Shown here piece after piece: positions 30,105 through 38,945 of a DNA stretch of 43,268 nucleotides. The position numbers and the translations under genes are program-made. The stretch comes from Candidatus Babeliales bacterium (lineage in GTDB: Bacteria > Babelota > Babeliae > Babelales > Vermiphilaceae), in assembly GCA_035288105.1 (NCBI GenBank), contig DATEAY010000041.1:1-43268 (forward strand). Reading direction: 5' to 3'. The notes below the pieces were generated by a model, which ran no database searches, was not told the origin of the DNA, and worked only from the letters and a program-made list of their open reading frames with translations. Position 1 is the stretch's first letter. Every line of letters begins with the position of its first letter.

Positions 30105-31826
30105 TCAACACAGTGAATCCATATATTTTTTATATTCAATCAAAAAGTTTTTTGCAATGGTTGTTGCAACTTGCGCAGCACCAACGCGTTCGACAAGAAT
30201 GACAATCACCAATGGATCGTATTCTTTGTACTGAAATTGTCCCACAAACCAACCGTGTTCCAAATATTTTTCATCTAATTTACGTTTACTAAAATCACTT
30301 GTTTGCGCCGTACTTGTCTTTGCGTATATTTTCATATCTTTTACATTACGAACACTTCTACCTGTACCACGCTTTACTACAGATTTCATCGATTTTTTTA
30401 AAAAGTTAATAGTGTCAGGCTTGATATCAAGAGGACTTGTTACAACCGGTTCATTTATCAAAAGACGCGGTGCAACAAGATTGCCGGTAAAAATACTCGC
30501 GATCATGCATGCAATTTGAATAGGCGTTGCGAGTAAAAAACTTTGTCCAATTGCAACAGATAGAGTTTCGCCCGGCCACCAACGCTCACCCTTATAATCA
30601 AGCTTCCACTCCCTACTTGGAATCAACCCAACTTTTTCTGGAAATACAATATTCGTTTTTTTACCAAGACCAAATTTATATGCATAGTCAGCAAGAACAT
30701 CAATATCAATCTTTTTTCCAATTTCAAAAAACAGTGTATTACACGATTCTGCCACTGCTTTTTTTATCGATATTTCACCATGCCCAGAGCGGCGCGCACA
30801 CCAATATTTACGCTTACCAAATAACGTATATCCTTTGCAGTTCCACAAAGAATCTTCTGGAACAATACCCGTCTCCAGCGCTGCACTGATGGTAACAAGT
30901 TTAAATATTGATCCTGCTGGATAGCTTGCATCAAATGCACGGTTAATAAATGGATTGTTTTCTTGCAGTCCTTGCCATGTTTCGTACGAAATAGGATCAA
31001 GAAAAATATTAGGATCAAAATCAGGACGTGAGACCAATGAAACAATTGCTCCATCGGCGGGATTGAGTAAAATAAAACTACCAGACCGCGTTTCGGGAAA
31101 AACTTTTTCGCACAACAACTGAACATCAATATTAATTGTCGTCTGAATATCATTACCAATCAAAGCTTTTTCAAGTTCAACGTACGATATACATTGCCCA
31201 ACAGAATTGACCACATTTCGCACCGATCCATCTTTGCCACATAAATCTGCATCGAATAATTTCTCCAACCCAAATTGGCCATTAGCAAGCATACGCATAT
31301 TACCTAAGTAACCAACAAGATGACTACAACACGTATTATAGGGATAAAAACGTTTAAAATGAGTATCTATAACAATATTTTCATGATTGGGAAATGCTTC
31401 TACCAATTTACTCAAAACAGCAAAATCAATATCGGTAACCAATACTATTTTTTTTCCCCTTTTTTCGCTCAACAGAACCGCATCAAACGTAGTTCCAGAA
31501 GTCAGATCCACACCGGTAATAGTTTCTATTGTTTGTAACAAAAGTAACTGCTCTTGTGAAAACGCACCCTTTCCTGTTCCTTGCCAATGTACCGTGGTTA
31601 CAGGACGATTTGTTGCTAAAAGATTTTTATGTATATCAAGAATGTTTCCACGGGCAGATGCAACAGATGTGTAGCGAATAAAATTTTTCTGACTACGTGA
31701 TGCAAAATATTCTCCACAATAAACTTGCAGATACGTAAGGCGTAAAAAAATGATTCCAAAGGAAATAAGTGTACCGATAAGAATGCACACAATTTTTTTA
31801 TTAATTGTTACGTGGGATACGTGCAT
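30105..31826 (-). CDS. mrdA: penicillin-binding protein 2 (peptidoglycan transpeptidase)
   Basis: A class B PBP with one N-terminal membrane helix (KIVCILIGTLISFGIIFLRL), a dimerisation/pedestal region (ARGNILDIHKNLLATNRP), and a transpeptidase domain. The active-site Ser is S306 (S-I-F-K), and the second motif is S-C-N in AVAESCNTLFFEIGKK. The third motif is K503-T-S rather than the usual K-T-G (AKTSTAQTSDFSKR). The 573-residue length is slightly short for PBP2. It is probably the elongation-type enzyme by similarity, but FtsI-type cannot be fully excluded. The gene starts 4 nt after the xerC/D stop, so the two are co-transcribed. Its presence implies peptidoglycan synthesis. Confidence 0.92.
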   Translation of the reverse strand: MHVSHVTINKKIVCILIGTLISFGIIFLRLTYLQVYCGEYFASRSQKNFIRYTSVASARGNILDIHKNLLATNRPVTTVHWQGTGKGAFSQEQLLLLQTIETITGVDLTSGTTFDAVLLSEKRGKKIVLVTDIDFAVLSKLVEAFPNHENIVIDTHFKRFYPYNTCCSHLVGYLGNMRMLANGQFGLEKLFDADLCGKDGSVRNVVNSVGQCISYVELEKALIGNDIQTTINIDVQLLCEKVFPETRSGSFILLNPADGAIVSLVSRPDFDPNIFLDPISYETWQGLQENNPFINRAFDASYPAGSIFKLVTISAALETGIVPEDSLWNCKGYTLFGKRKYWCARRSGHGEISIKKAVAESCNTLFFEIGKKIDIDVLADYAYKFGLGKKTNIVFPEKVGLIPSREWKLDYKGERWWPGETLSVAIGQSFLLATPIQIACMIASIFTGNLVAPRLLINEPVVTSPLDIKPDTINFLKKSMKSVVKRGTGRSVRNVKDMKIYAKTSTAQTSDFSKRKLDEKYLEHGWFVGQFQYKEYDPLVIVILVERVGAAQVATTIAKNFLIEYKKYMDSLC

Positions 31827-31830
31827 AGCT

Positions 31831-32748
31831 CTACTTTTTATTAATCATCGCATTAATCGGATGAACGCTTTCACACAATTTTGAAAGATTCTCAAGAGAA
31901 ACATGCGTATACTTTTCTGTAGTTGCTAATGTTTTGTGCCCAAGAAGTTCCTGCACTGCACGCAAATCAGCACCTTGGTTAAGTAAATGTGTTGCAAAGG
32001 AATGGCGCAATTTGTGCGGCGTCAGTGGTCGTTCAATTGGTAAAAAAGATCTAAACATTTTTACAATTCGCTGTACTGAACGAGACGTCAATTTTTCGTA
32101 GCGATAGTTCATAAAAAGCGGTTCTTGCTGATCTTGTATTTCTGGTCGTTCTGTTGCGTAATATTCTAGAATTTTTTCTCGCGCCTTAACACCAAATAAA
32201 ACAATCCGTTCTTTTTTACCTTTACCTAAAATACGAATTGTTTTAGCATCCATGTCAACATCAACAATACACATATTAACAAGCTCAGAGCAACGAACAC
32301 CTGTGGCATACAACAATTCAAAAATAGTTTTATCACGCACGGGATAACGAGTTGGTAATGCTTCATTTTTTATCGAATCAAGTAAATGAAACAATTCATC
32401 AACGCTAAAATAAATAGGCAATTTTTTATCAATCCGCGGTCTTTTTAAATTGAGATTTAATTCAATACCACGAGGTTGCAGAAACCGTTCAAATGATGTA
32501 AAACAAGAGAACTTTCTTGCGATAGAACTTTTACTGATTTTTTTATAAAACAATGCAACCAAGTACCGTTCAATAATTTGGCGTAACTCAAGATTGTTTT
32601 TATCTTGATCAGCCATCTCATGCCAGAATGTGATAAATTGCTGCAAGTCTAAAAAATAGGCGCGCAACGTATGTTCTGAAAGATTACGTTCCGCTTTGAG
32701 ATGTAATAAAAATGCTTCTTTGTGTTGTTCAAATTCTTCTTTTTTCAT
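31831..32748 (-). CDS. tyrosine recombinase XerC/XerD
   Basis: A site-specific recombinase of the Xer type, which resolves chromosome dimers. The 305-residue protein has the N-terminal core-binding SAM-like domain (LHLKAERNLSEHTLRAYFLD) and the catalytic domain with Arg (ATGVRCSELVN), Lys region (ILGKGKKERIV), H-x-x-R (PHKLRHSFATHLL), His (LLGHKTL) and Tyr nucleophile (TEKYTHV). I use ATG 32748 with GGAG 7 nt upstream; the frame to 32760 adds four residues. No integration site or mobile genes are nearby, so a housekeeping Xer role is likely. XerC and XerD cannot be told apart. Confidence 0.93.
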   Translation of the reverse strand: MKKEEFEQHKEAFLLHLKAERNLSEHTLRAYFLDLQQFITFWHEMADQDKNNLELRQIIERYLVALFYKKISKSSIARKFSCFTSFERFLQPRGIELNLNLKRPRIDKKLPIYFSVDELFHLLDSIKNEALPTRYPVRDKTIFELLYATGVRCSELVNMCIVDVDMDAKTIRILGKGKKERIVLFGVKAREKILEYYATERPEIQDQQEPLFMNYRYEKLTSRSVQRIVKMFRSFLPIERPLTPHKLRHSFATHLLNQGADLRAVQELLGHKTLATTEKYTHVSLENLSKLCESVHPINAMINKK

Positions 32749-32769
32749 ACAAGGCTCCATTAATTCATA

Positions 32770-32808
32770 CCCTTCGATACACCCCTTTGGGGCACTCAGG
32801 GCGAACGG
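32770..32808 (-). repeat. family A repeat
   Basis: CCCTTCGATACACCCC, TTTGGGG and CACTCAGGGCGAACGG: a full-length copy just upstream of the xerC/D gene, inverted relative to the copy at 32874-32919. Confidence 0.85.
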
Positions 32809-32873
32809 AAAAGGGAATATCTTTTTTGTAGATTATGCGAACTTGCTATTACTTTGCTAGAACTTCCCCCACT

Positions 32874-32919
32874 CCGCTCGCCCTGAGTGTTTTTTGCCTC
32901 AAAAAAAGTATCGAAGGGT
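32874..32919 (+). repeat. family A repeat (central variant)
   Basis: CCGCTCGCCCTGAGTG and TATCGAAGGGT flank a different centre (TTTTTTGCCTCAAAAAAA). It lies 18 nt beyond the stop of the regulator gene that ends at 32937 and may act as its terminator. Confidence 0.85.
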
Positions 32920-32936
32920 ATCCTAGCAGTATGTTA

Positions 32937-35654
32937 CTAAAGTAAATTATACTCTTTGCAGCGACGATTAACAGAAGAACGATTAACACCTAAGAAAAAT
33001 GCGATTTTATTTTGGTTTTTGAACTTATTCCACAGAAGGACCATAACGCGTGGTTCCTTGAGTGCTTTTTTACCAAGACGAGCTGCTTCAACAAGATCAG
33101 GATCAGTAATATCATATGCAGGATCGAATGAAACCTCTTGATAGATCTGACTTTTTTTAGACTTTTTAACAAGAATGTGCTGCACGCGTGCTTTTAATTC
33201 TTGCAAACTTACGGGACGATTATATGCAAACAAATCTTTTTCTTTATCGGTCAACGCCAAAACGTGTTGTAACGCATCGGACATCAATGCCTGTTGCGTA
33301 AAACCTTCAGTAAGTGCATGCAATTCATTTTCTGGCAATGTTAATAACGATGGCATAGCAACAACAGTAGATTTGAGTTCTTGGAACAGTGCTTTGCTAA
33401 ATTTACCTTCTTGAACCAACAACGCCAAATTCTGATTACTTGAACAAATAATACGAACATTAGTGGAGATTTTCTGATCACTTTTGAACTGATTATAAAA
33501 ACCAGTTTTGATAAACACAGCTAAATATTCCTGTGTTTCCAGGTCAAGGAAATGAATATTTTTGACGAAAAGAGTACCAACATTATCAAGTTTTTCTAAC
33601 AGAGGTTGTGTATTTTTTGACTGTACTCCAAAAATAGGATTGATACCGAACAGTGCAATTGCTATATCAAAATTGTGCGACGGTCCTTGCAAAGCCATAA
33701 TATGCAAATTATCTCGCATGCTGATGTGATGCAATATTTCCGCTGTAGGTTGCAAATCTTGTTCCGGCATTTCCAATAAAATTGCCTTTTTACTTAATGC
33801 AATTTTAAGCAACTGTACCTTAAAGTTAAGTAACACCGACCCCGAACTGGGAATAAGCTGATTGATCAATTTACCCGACTGCGTTGTTTGTAAATAAAGA
33901 AGATAATCCCATTCACTTGGATCTTTTAACAAATCAATATGATGCTTAATAGCATCAGAAATAGAAGGATACGAGACAGTGATAATGATAGTGTTTTTTT
34001 CTAAATGAGGAACTGCAGATATCACCAATGTATTATCGGTAGAATCTTTCACAAATATTGTCTTTGGCCCCTTAAACGATTCAACTTGCTGGGCCAATTG
34101 CCGCAAAGATTGTGCCAAAGGATGACCATGTTGTTGGTTAATATTAATATCGATCAACTCTTTTGCAGCCTGGTTGCCGTAAGAAAATTGTCTGCTCTTA
34201 TAAAACAAAATGCCAATATGCTTTGTTTTACTTTTACGTAAAAAAGATCTAATACTCTCTTTATATTGTTCAATTTCTTGATGTTTCTGGTACAAATCTG
34301 CCCGCAAATGTTGTGCTTGTTCAATTAAAATATCCAAACTTTTGTTCTGAAGTAGATTGATAATGTTGCCCAAATAACTGCCAAAAACAATCAGCTCATC
34401 ACGCTCAACATTACTATAAAATTTTTCTGCACGTGCATGCCGTTCAACAATAATATATGCAATTAATTTATCGTTTTCATGAATAGGTAAAAAGATATCC
34501 GCATTGATAGTGCTCAAAAATTTTAAAATTATCTCACTTTTTTCACATGCATGATAAAAATGAGTAAAATCAATTTCATCATAAATCAAAATCTTTTCTT
34601 CTTTAATCGCATGCTCAATAATATCAGCATGCGTCACCAAAAATGTCTCGATCAGTGAGACTGTCCGATCTTCTATCATATTAAATTGGGACTTATATTC
34701 TGGAGTATCGATTTGCCGTAAATATAAACGCGTCCTGGTAAAAGATATACTAAACGTATCTTTAAAAAAATTCTGTGTTATATGTCCAAGTTCACGGAAA
34801 TTGGTAACACTACTCAGTCTCTCCAAAACACCTTTAAAATCATCAACAAAATTAATGTTCATTGGCTGCTGTACATGATCCTTGAGATTGAGGAATCGCA
34901 AGCCAAAAATCTTTTTCGCACAGAAATAAATAGCGAGGGTCAACAAAATAGTAGTAAAGCCAACTGCCGCATAATTGTGTGCTAGTATTTCTAGAGAACG
35001 AATTTTAAACGGACACATTTGCACAAAATCGGCTACTAACAATGGAATTATTAGCCCCTTAACAAATATAGATAGCTGTCTTCTTAAAATAAACGGCAAG
35101 GATCCAAATCTAATTTCCTTTAACACTACATAAACACTTGGTAGTATCAACGGAATAAGAACATATAATATGGAAAAATCCTGAAGCATAGGTTCTAAAT
35201 AAAATCGTTGACTCTGATCAGGACAATCAAAATCTAAAACTGCAATAGCTGCAAAAAACATACAAAACGCCCCACTAATGGAGCAAAATAATTTTTGTCG
35301 CAACGGAAATGTATATTTTTGAATTACTAAATTCTCAATAAATAGCGCCAATGCCTGATATTGAATAATAAAGAAAATCCATGCAATACGAACGAAAAAT
35401 AATACTAATTTGTAATCAAGTTGCGATAAAAATAGTATTTTAGAAAGTTTCATCATCCAAGCAAAATCGGAAAACATATTACCAACTATAATAGCCAGCA
35501 AAAAATAAAAATGTTTTCCAACTATCGCCGACCTCACAACTTGCTTTATCAAGACTATCAACAAATATGCTTTCAAAAGAAAAGAAAAGCTCGTAGCGAT
35601 AAAAATAAACAAAAAATTGTTAAAAAATAATTCTAAAAATTCTAAAAAAAACAT
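32937..35654 (-). CDS. polytopic membrane regulator with GAF-like, inactive sigma-54-activator-like and Fis-type HTH domains
   Basis: A 905-residue protein. Residues 1-250 hold about seven to eight membrane helices. Residues 270-440 look like a GAF sensor domain, and 455-570 are linker/PAS-like. Residues 590-790 align with the AAA+ core of NtrC-type activators, with LFGINPIFGVQ at the GAFTGA loop, GTLFVKNIHFLDLETQ in place of GTLFLDEI (K698-N699 instead of Asp-Glu), VRIICSSNQNL and GKFSKALFQEL in place of the Arg-finger FREDLFHRL. Walker A is unrecognisable (LLEMPEQDLQPTAEILH). Residues 865-905 are a Fis-like HTH (NQNKIAFFLGVNRSSVNRRCKEYNLL). It would be a membrane-bound transcription regulator unable to hydrolyse ATP. 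No sigma-54 promoter was sought systematically. Confidence 0.8.
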   Translation of the reverse strand: MFFLEFLELFFNNFLFIFIATSFSFLLKAYLLIVLIKQVVRSAIVGKHFYFLLAIIVGNMFSDFAWMMKLSKILFLSQLDYKLVLFFVRIAWIFFIIQYQALALFIENLVIQKYTFPLRQKLFCSISGAFCMFFAAIAVLDFDCPDQSQRFYLEPMLQDFSILYVLIPLILPSVYVVLKEIRFGSLPFILRRQLSIFVKGLIIPLLVADFVQMCPFKIRSLEILAHNYAAVGFTTILLTLAIYFCAKKIFGLRFLNLKDHVQQPMNINFVDDFKGVLERLSSVTNFRELGHITQNFFKDTFSISFTRTRLYLRQIDTPEYKSQFNMIEDRTVSLIETFLVTHADIIEHAIKEEKILIYDEIDFTHFYHACEKSEIILKFLSTINADIFLPIHENDKLIAYIIVERHARAEKFYSNVERDELIVFGSYLGNIINLLQNKSLDILIEQAQHLRADLYQKHQEIEQYKESIRSFLRKSKTKHIGILFYKSRQFSYGNQAAKELIDININQQHGHPLAQSLRQLAQQVESFKGPKTIFVKDSTDNTLVISAVPHLEKNTIIITVSYPSISDAIKHHIDLLKDPSEWDYLLYLQTTQSGKLINQLIPSSGSVLLNFKVQLLKIALSKKAILLEMPEQDLQPTAEILHHISMRDNLHIMALQGPSHNFDIAIALFGINPIFGVQSKNTQPLLEKLDNVGTLFVKNIHFLDLETQEYLAVFIKTGFYNQFKSDQKISTNVRIICSSNQNLALLVQEGKFSKALFQELKSTVVAMPSLLTLPENELHALTEGFTQQALMSDALQHVLALTDKEKDLFAYNRPVSLQELKARVQHILVKKSKKSQIYQEVSFDPAYDITDPDLVEAARLGKKALKEPRVMVLLWNKFKNQNKIAFFLGVNRSSVNRRCKEYNLL

Positions 35655-35703
35655 AATTCTATTGCAGTTTATACTGCGTTTTATTATACTTCTGTTGTTA
35701 ACT

Positions 35704-35709
35704 TATAAT
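35704..35709 (+). promoter_or_regulatory. possible -10 box for the small ORF at 35733
   Basis: An exact TATAAT in an AT-rich gap, 23 nt before the ATG; no good -35 box is visible at the usual distance. It would give a very short leader with the ribosome binding site. Confidence 0.3.
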
Positions 35710-35732
35710 ATTTTAAACTATTTGGAGAATCC

Positions 35733-35837
35733 ATGAAACGATACAACACAGATTTCATTGTATCCTTTTTCAAACAATACTTATTAATTGTTGGTGTACT
35801 TATTCTTAATTTACTTGGAGACGGGCCTCCGTTCTAA
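35733..35837 (+). CDS. small membrane protein (34 residues)
   Basis: A short ORF with a strong ribosome binding site (TTTGGAG, 6 nt before ATG). The product begins MKRYNTDFIVSFFKQ, continues with a hydrophobic helix (YLLIVGVLILNLLG) and ends DGPPF. The positive N terminus and single helix fit a small inner-membrane protein with its N terminus inside. It lies between the divergent regulator gene and nth. The coding call rests on the ribosome binding site and the membrane helix only; there is no homologue I can recall. Confidence 0.5.
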   Translation: MKRYNTDFIVSFFKQYLLIVGVLILNLLGDGPPF

Positions 35838-35904
35838 CTATATTCCCATCCTAGCATAATTTTCATGCTATACCAAGCGCTGATAAAGAAACGAGGGTAG
35901 TAAT

Positions 35905-36582
35905 GTGGCACAAAAGTCACAGAGCGAAAAGGAACGTGCACGTTCAATTATTTTGATATTGCAAACTGCAACAAAAGGCATGATTGTGCCTGCTGCAACG
36001 AGCATTATTAAACAATATGGTCGTGAACCGTTCCTTGTTCTTGTCAGTTGTATCTTGAGTTTGCGGACTAAGGATACTGTTTCTTTGCCCGCATCACAAC
36101 GATTGTTTGCACGTGCGCAAACACCTGCTGAACTACTCAATTTGTCCGCAAAGGACATTGAAAAACTTATCTACCCTACCGGTTTCTACCGGCAAAAAAC
36201 TAAACAGTTGCACGCACTGTGCGCTATTTTACTCGAAAAATATCATGGCAGAGTACCAAAAAGAGAAAAAGATCTTTTGGCATTACCTGGAGTAGGTCCA
36301 AAAACTACTGCTTTGGTGCTCAGTGAAGGTTTTGGTATTCCCGCAATCTGCGTTGATACCCATGTGCATCGGATCTCCAACCGCTTAGGCTTAGTCAAAA
36401 CAAAAAATGTTACAGAAACAGAACAGCAGCTTAAAAAGCTGCTGCCAAAAGAATATTGGTCGGAATATAATAAATTGATGGTGAGATGGGGACAAAATAT
36501 TTGTGTCCCCATCTCACCCAAATGCTCTATTTGTCCATTATTGCCACTATGTCCGCAGATTGGAGTCACTCGCCATCGCTGA
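35905..36582 (+). CDS. nth: endonuclease III
   Basis: A DNA glycosylase/AP lyase for oxidised pyrimidines in base excision repair. The helix-hairpin-helix LPGVGPKTTALVL carries the catalytic Lys (K133) and CVDTHVHRISNRLGL the catalytic Asp (D151), spaced as in the E. coli enzyme. The C-terminal C-x6-C-x2-C-x5-C (NICVPISPKCSICPLLPLC) would bind the [4Fe-4S] cluster. The start is GTG with GAGGG upstream. Convergent with thrS, 3 nt apart. Confidence 0.96.
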   Translation: MAQKSQSEKERARSIILILQTATKGMIVPAATSIIKQYGREPFLVLVSCILSLRTKDTVSLPASQRLFARAQTPAELLNLSAKDIEKLIYPTGFYRQKTKQLHALCAILLEKYHGRVPKREKDLLALPGVGPKTTALVLSEGFGIPAICVDTHVHRISNRLGLVKTKNVTETEQQLKKLLPKEYWSEYNKLMVRWGQNICVPISPKCSICPLLPLCPQIGVTRHR

Positions 36583-36585
36583 ATA

Positions 36586-38289
36586 TTAAACTATCTCTTG
36601 TTTCGCCCTACTCAACACATCTTCAAGCGTCAATCCAAACTCCTGCTTGCCATCCAAATCACGCAATGTGATAGTCTTATTCTCCACTTCTTTCTTTCCA
36701 ATCACCAACATCCACGGCACACGTTCAAGTTGCGCACGTTTAATTTGGCCAGAAATTGGATCAGAAGATGAATCAATTTCAACACGCACATCGGCGAACA
36801 GCAAAGCATTTGCAACCATGTGCGCATATTCTTTTTGATCATCAGTAATTGTTAAAATCTTAACCTGTACTGGTGATAACCAGAACGGTAATCTACCTTT
36901 AAAGTGTTCTAAAATGATTCCAAAGAAACGTTCAAATGAACCATAAATTGCGCGGTGCAACATCACAGGACGTTCTTTTACACCTTCGGATGAAATGTAA
37001 CTTAAATCAAAGTTTTCCGGTTGGAAGAAATCGATTTGCATAGTACCGCATTGCCACACACGCTTTAATGAATCTTCAATGCCAAATTCTATTTTTGGAC
37101 CATAGAATGCACCTTCGCCTTCATAAATTGTGTACAATTTGCCTGCTTTGTTGAGTGCACTTTCTAGCGCTTTTGTTGCAACATCCCATAATTCATCACT
37201 GCCCATTGATTTTGCCGGTTTTGTTGAAACACCAATAGTAATGTTACTAAATCCAAATGGTTTTAAAACTTCATCCACTAATGCAATAAAATCAGTAACT
37301 TCTTGTTCTATCTGTTCTTTTGTACAAAAGATATGTGCATCATCTTGTGTAAATGCTCGCACCCTAAACAATCCACTCAGAACACCAGAAAGTTCGTGTC
37401 GATGAACATGACCAAGCTCAGCCAAACGCAATGGTAATTCACGATATGAGTGCGGACTATTTTTATACACTAAAATTGCACCGGGACAATTCATCGGTTT
37501 AAGTGCATATGAATGATCATCAATAATAGAAAAATACATATTATCTTTGTAATGCTGATAGTGCCCTGATCTGCGCCATAATTCATCACTCAACATGGTT
37601 GGTGTAGAAATTTCTTGATACTTTGCTCTTCGCAAAAGTTTGCGCAAATGTGCAATCAATTCATTCAAAACAATCATTCCACGCGGATGGAAAAAGGGAA
37701 ACCCAACACCTTCATCATGAAAAGAAAAGAGATCTAATTCTTTTCCTAATCTGCGATGATCAAATTGAATTGCATCCTCACGTTGTTTAATAAACGCATC
37801 GAGATCTTCTTGTGAAAAAAATGCTGTTCCAGTAATTCGTTGCAACGGAGTATTTTCTTTATCAGCACGCCAGTATGAACCAGAAATATGGAGCAATTTA
37901 AAATATTTAATGTCACCAGTAGTTGCAACATGGCCACCACGGCACAGATCATAAAATTCACCTTGCTCTGCAAGACCAACAGTATCACCAGGAATATCAT
38001 TAATCAATTCAAGTTTAAATGGATTATCCTTGTACAATTCACGCGCAACATCTTTTGGAACCTGTTTATGAGTGAGTGGAATATTTTGACGTGAAAGTTC
38101 ATGCATTCTTTCTTCAATAATCACTAAATCTTCATCTTTAAAATTCTTTTCTGGTAAAAAATCATAAAAAAAACCTTCTTTTGTTGCAGGACCAATAGTC
38201 AGTATTGTATTGGGAAATAACTGCTTTACAGCCTGTGCAAGCAAATGGGCAGCAGAGTGCCGCAATACGGATAAATCTTTTTCTTTCAT
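36586..38289 (-). CDS. thrS: threonyl-tRNA synthetase lacking the TGS domain
   Basis: A class II synthetase. It begins directly with the editing domain (RHSAAHLLAQAV, with the zinc-like H-x3-H, and later CRGGH), followed by the catalytic core with the zinc residues (MNCPGAI, RAFTQDDAHIFC, RPVMLHRAIYGSFERF) and the anticodon-binding domain (PVQVKILTI, SGQIKRAQLERVPWMLVIGKKE). At 567 residues it is about 70 shorter than typical ThrRS because the N-terminal TGS domain is missing. An in-frame TAA lies about 27 nt upstream of the ATG and AAAGGA sits just before it, so this is the true start. Confidence 0.96.
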   Translation of the reverse strand: MKEKDLSVLRHSAAHLLAQAVKQLFPNTILTIGPATKEGFFYDFLPEKNFKDEDLVIIEERMHELSRQNIPLTHKQVPKDVARELYKDNPFKLELINDIPGDTVGLAEQGEFYDLCRGGHVATTGDIKYFKLLHISGSYWRADKENTPLQRITGTAFFSQEDLDAFIKQREDAIQFDHRRLGKELDLFSFHDEGVGFPFFHPRGMIVLNELIAHLRKLLRRAKYQEISTPTMLSDELWRRSGHYQHYKDNMYFSIIDDHSYALKPMNCPGAILVYKNSPHSYRELPLRLAELGHVHRHELSGVLSGLFRVRAFTQDDAHIFCTKEQIEQEVTDFIALVDEVLKPFGFSNITIGVSTKPAKSMGSDELWDVATKALESALNKAGKLYTIYEGEGAFYGPKIEFGIEDSLKRVWQCGTMQIDFFQPENFDLSYISSEGVKERPVMLHRAIYGSFERFFGIILEHFKGRLPFWLSPVQVKILTITDDQKEYAHMVANALLFADVRVEIDSSSDPISGQIKRAQLERVPWMLVIGKKEVENKTITLRDLDGKQEFGLTLEDVLSRAKQEIV

Positions 38290-38525
38290 GATAAAAGTTC
38301 CTTTAAAAAGGGATTACGAGTCTTAAATAAATCAACATAATTATAACGCATACCAATGAAAAATGTAGTTCTTAACAAGTGCTGTCTGGAACCACATAAT
38401 GCAGTACGCTACGAAGTAACAAAAAAAACGAGGGAATTTTTGATCGCGGATAAACAAAAAAAAACTATTTGTTTACCCGCACATAGTGCATGGTAAACAG
38501 GTGAAAGGAAAGGTAGAACAGACAG

Positions 38526-38757
38526 TGAAAATTAAAAGCAACGGATACATTTATTATCCTATAGATGTATTAAAACCGCAAAGATCCTGATTATCACTAT
38601 AAATATATTTCTAAAAAAAACAAGACTGTTATAGAATTGCCATCCCATTATCATCGTTCGTTGCTTCAGCTATACCACTATGTTACGCTGCTGATGAATA
38701 GGAGTAGTCTTAAACCCCATGTTACATTTTTTTCACATGGGGGGTCCCAACAAAGAG
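38526..38757 (+). pseudogene. possible degraded small ORF
   Basis: In the 656-nt gap before the PhoH gene, a GTG-started frame (KIKSNGYIYYPIDVLKP) stops after 21 codons, and a second frame shifted by one base continues without stops for about 60 codons (DPDYHYKYISKKNKTVIELP and on) before entering repeats. A ribosome-binding-like GAAAGGAAAGG lies upstream. This fits a decayed gene, but chance is not excluded. Confidence 0.25.
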
Positions 38758-38930
38758 GGTGGAACTGAAGTTTATGTGGGGGTCCCCGATCGGAACGTAG
38801 CCTACTTCGCGTACAAGCTGGCAAGGCCATGGTGTAGATTGGGGTTAAAGTAGTAGTAGGAATTATAATAATAAATCCCTATATCTATGGGGGTCCCCAA
38901 TTGAAACGCAGTGTAGGTTGGGGTTAAAAG
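38713..38930. repeat. cluster of three family B repeats
   Basis: Three units follow each other. At 38713-38750: CCCCATGT...ACATGGGGGGTCCC. At 38775-38848: TGGGGGTCCCCGATCGGAAC and GTGTAGATTGGGGTTA, with an inserted CCTACTTCGCGTACAAGCTG palindromic segment. At 38887-38930: TGGGGGTCCCCAATTGAAAC and GTGTAGGTTGGGGTTA. The block ends 16 nt before phoH2 and fills a gap with no other gene. The same modules occur at 11.9 and 20.6 kb. Confidence 0.75.
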
Positions 38931-38945
38931 CATAGGAACGATAAG

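Noticed and set aside
31831-32748. Xer recombinase as a phage or integrative-element integrase.
   Set aside because: There is no att-like direct repeat, tRNA, excisionase or phage gene nearby, and it is co-transcribed with a cell-wall gene.
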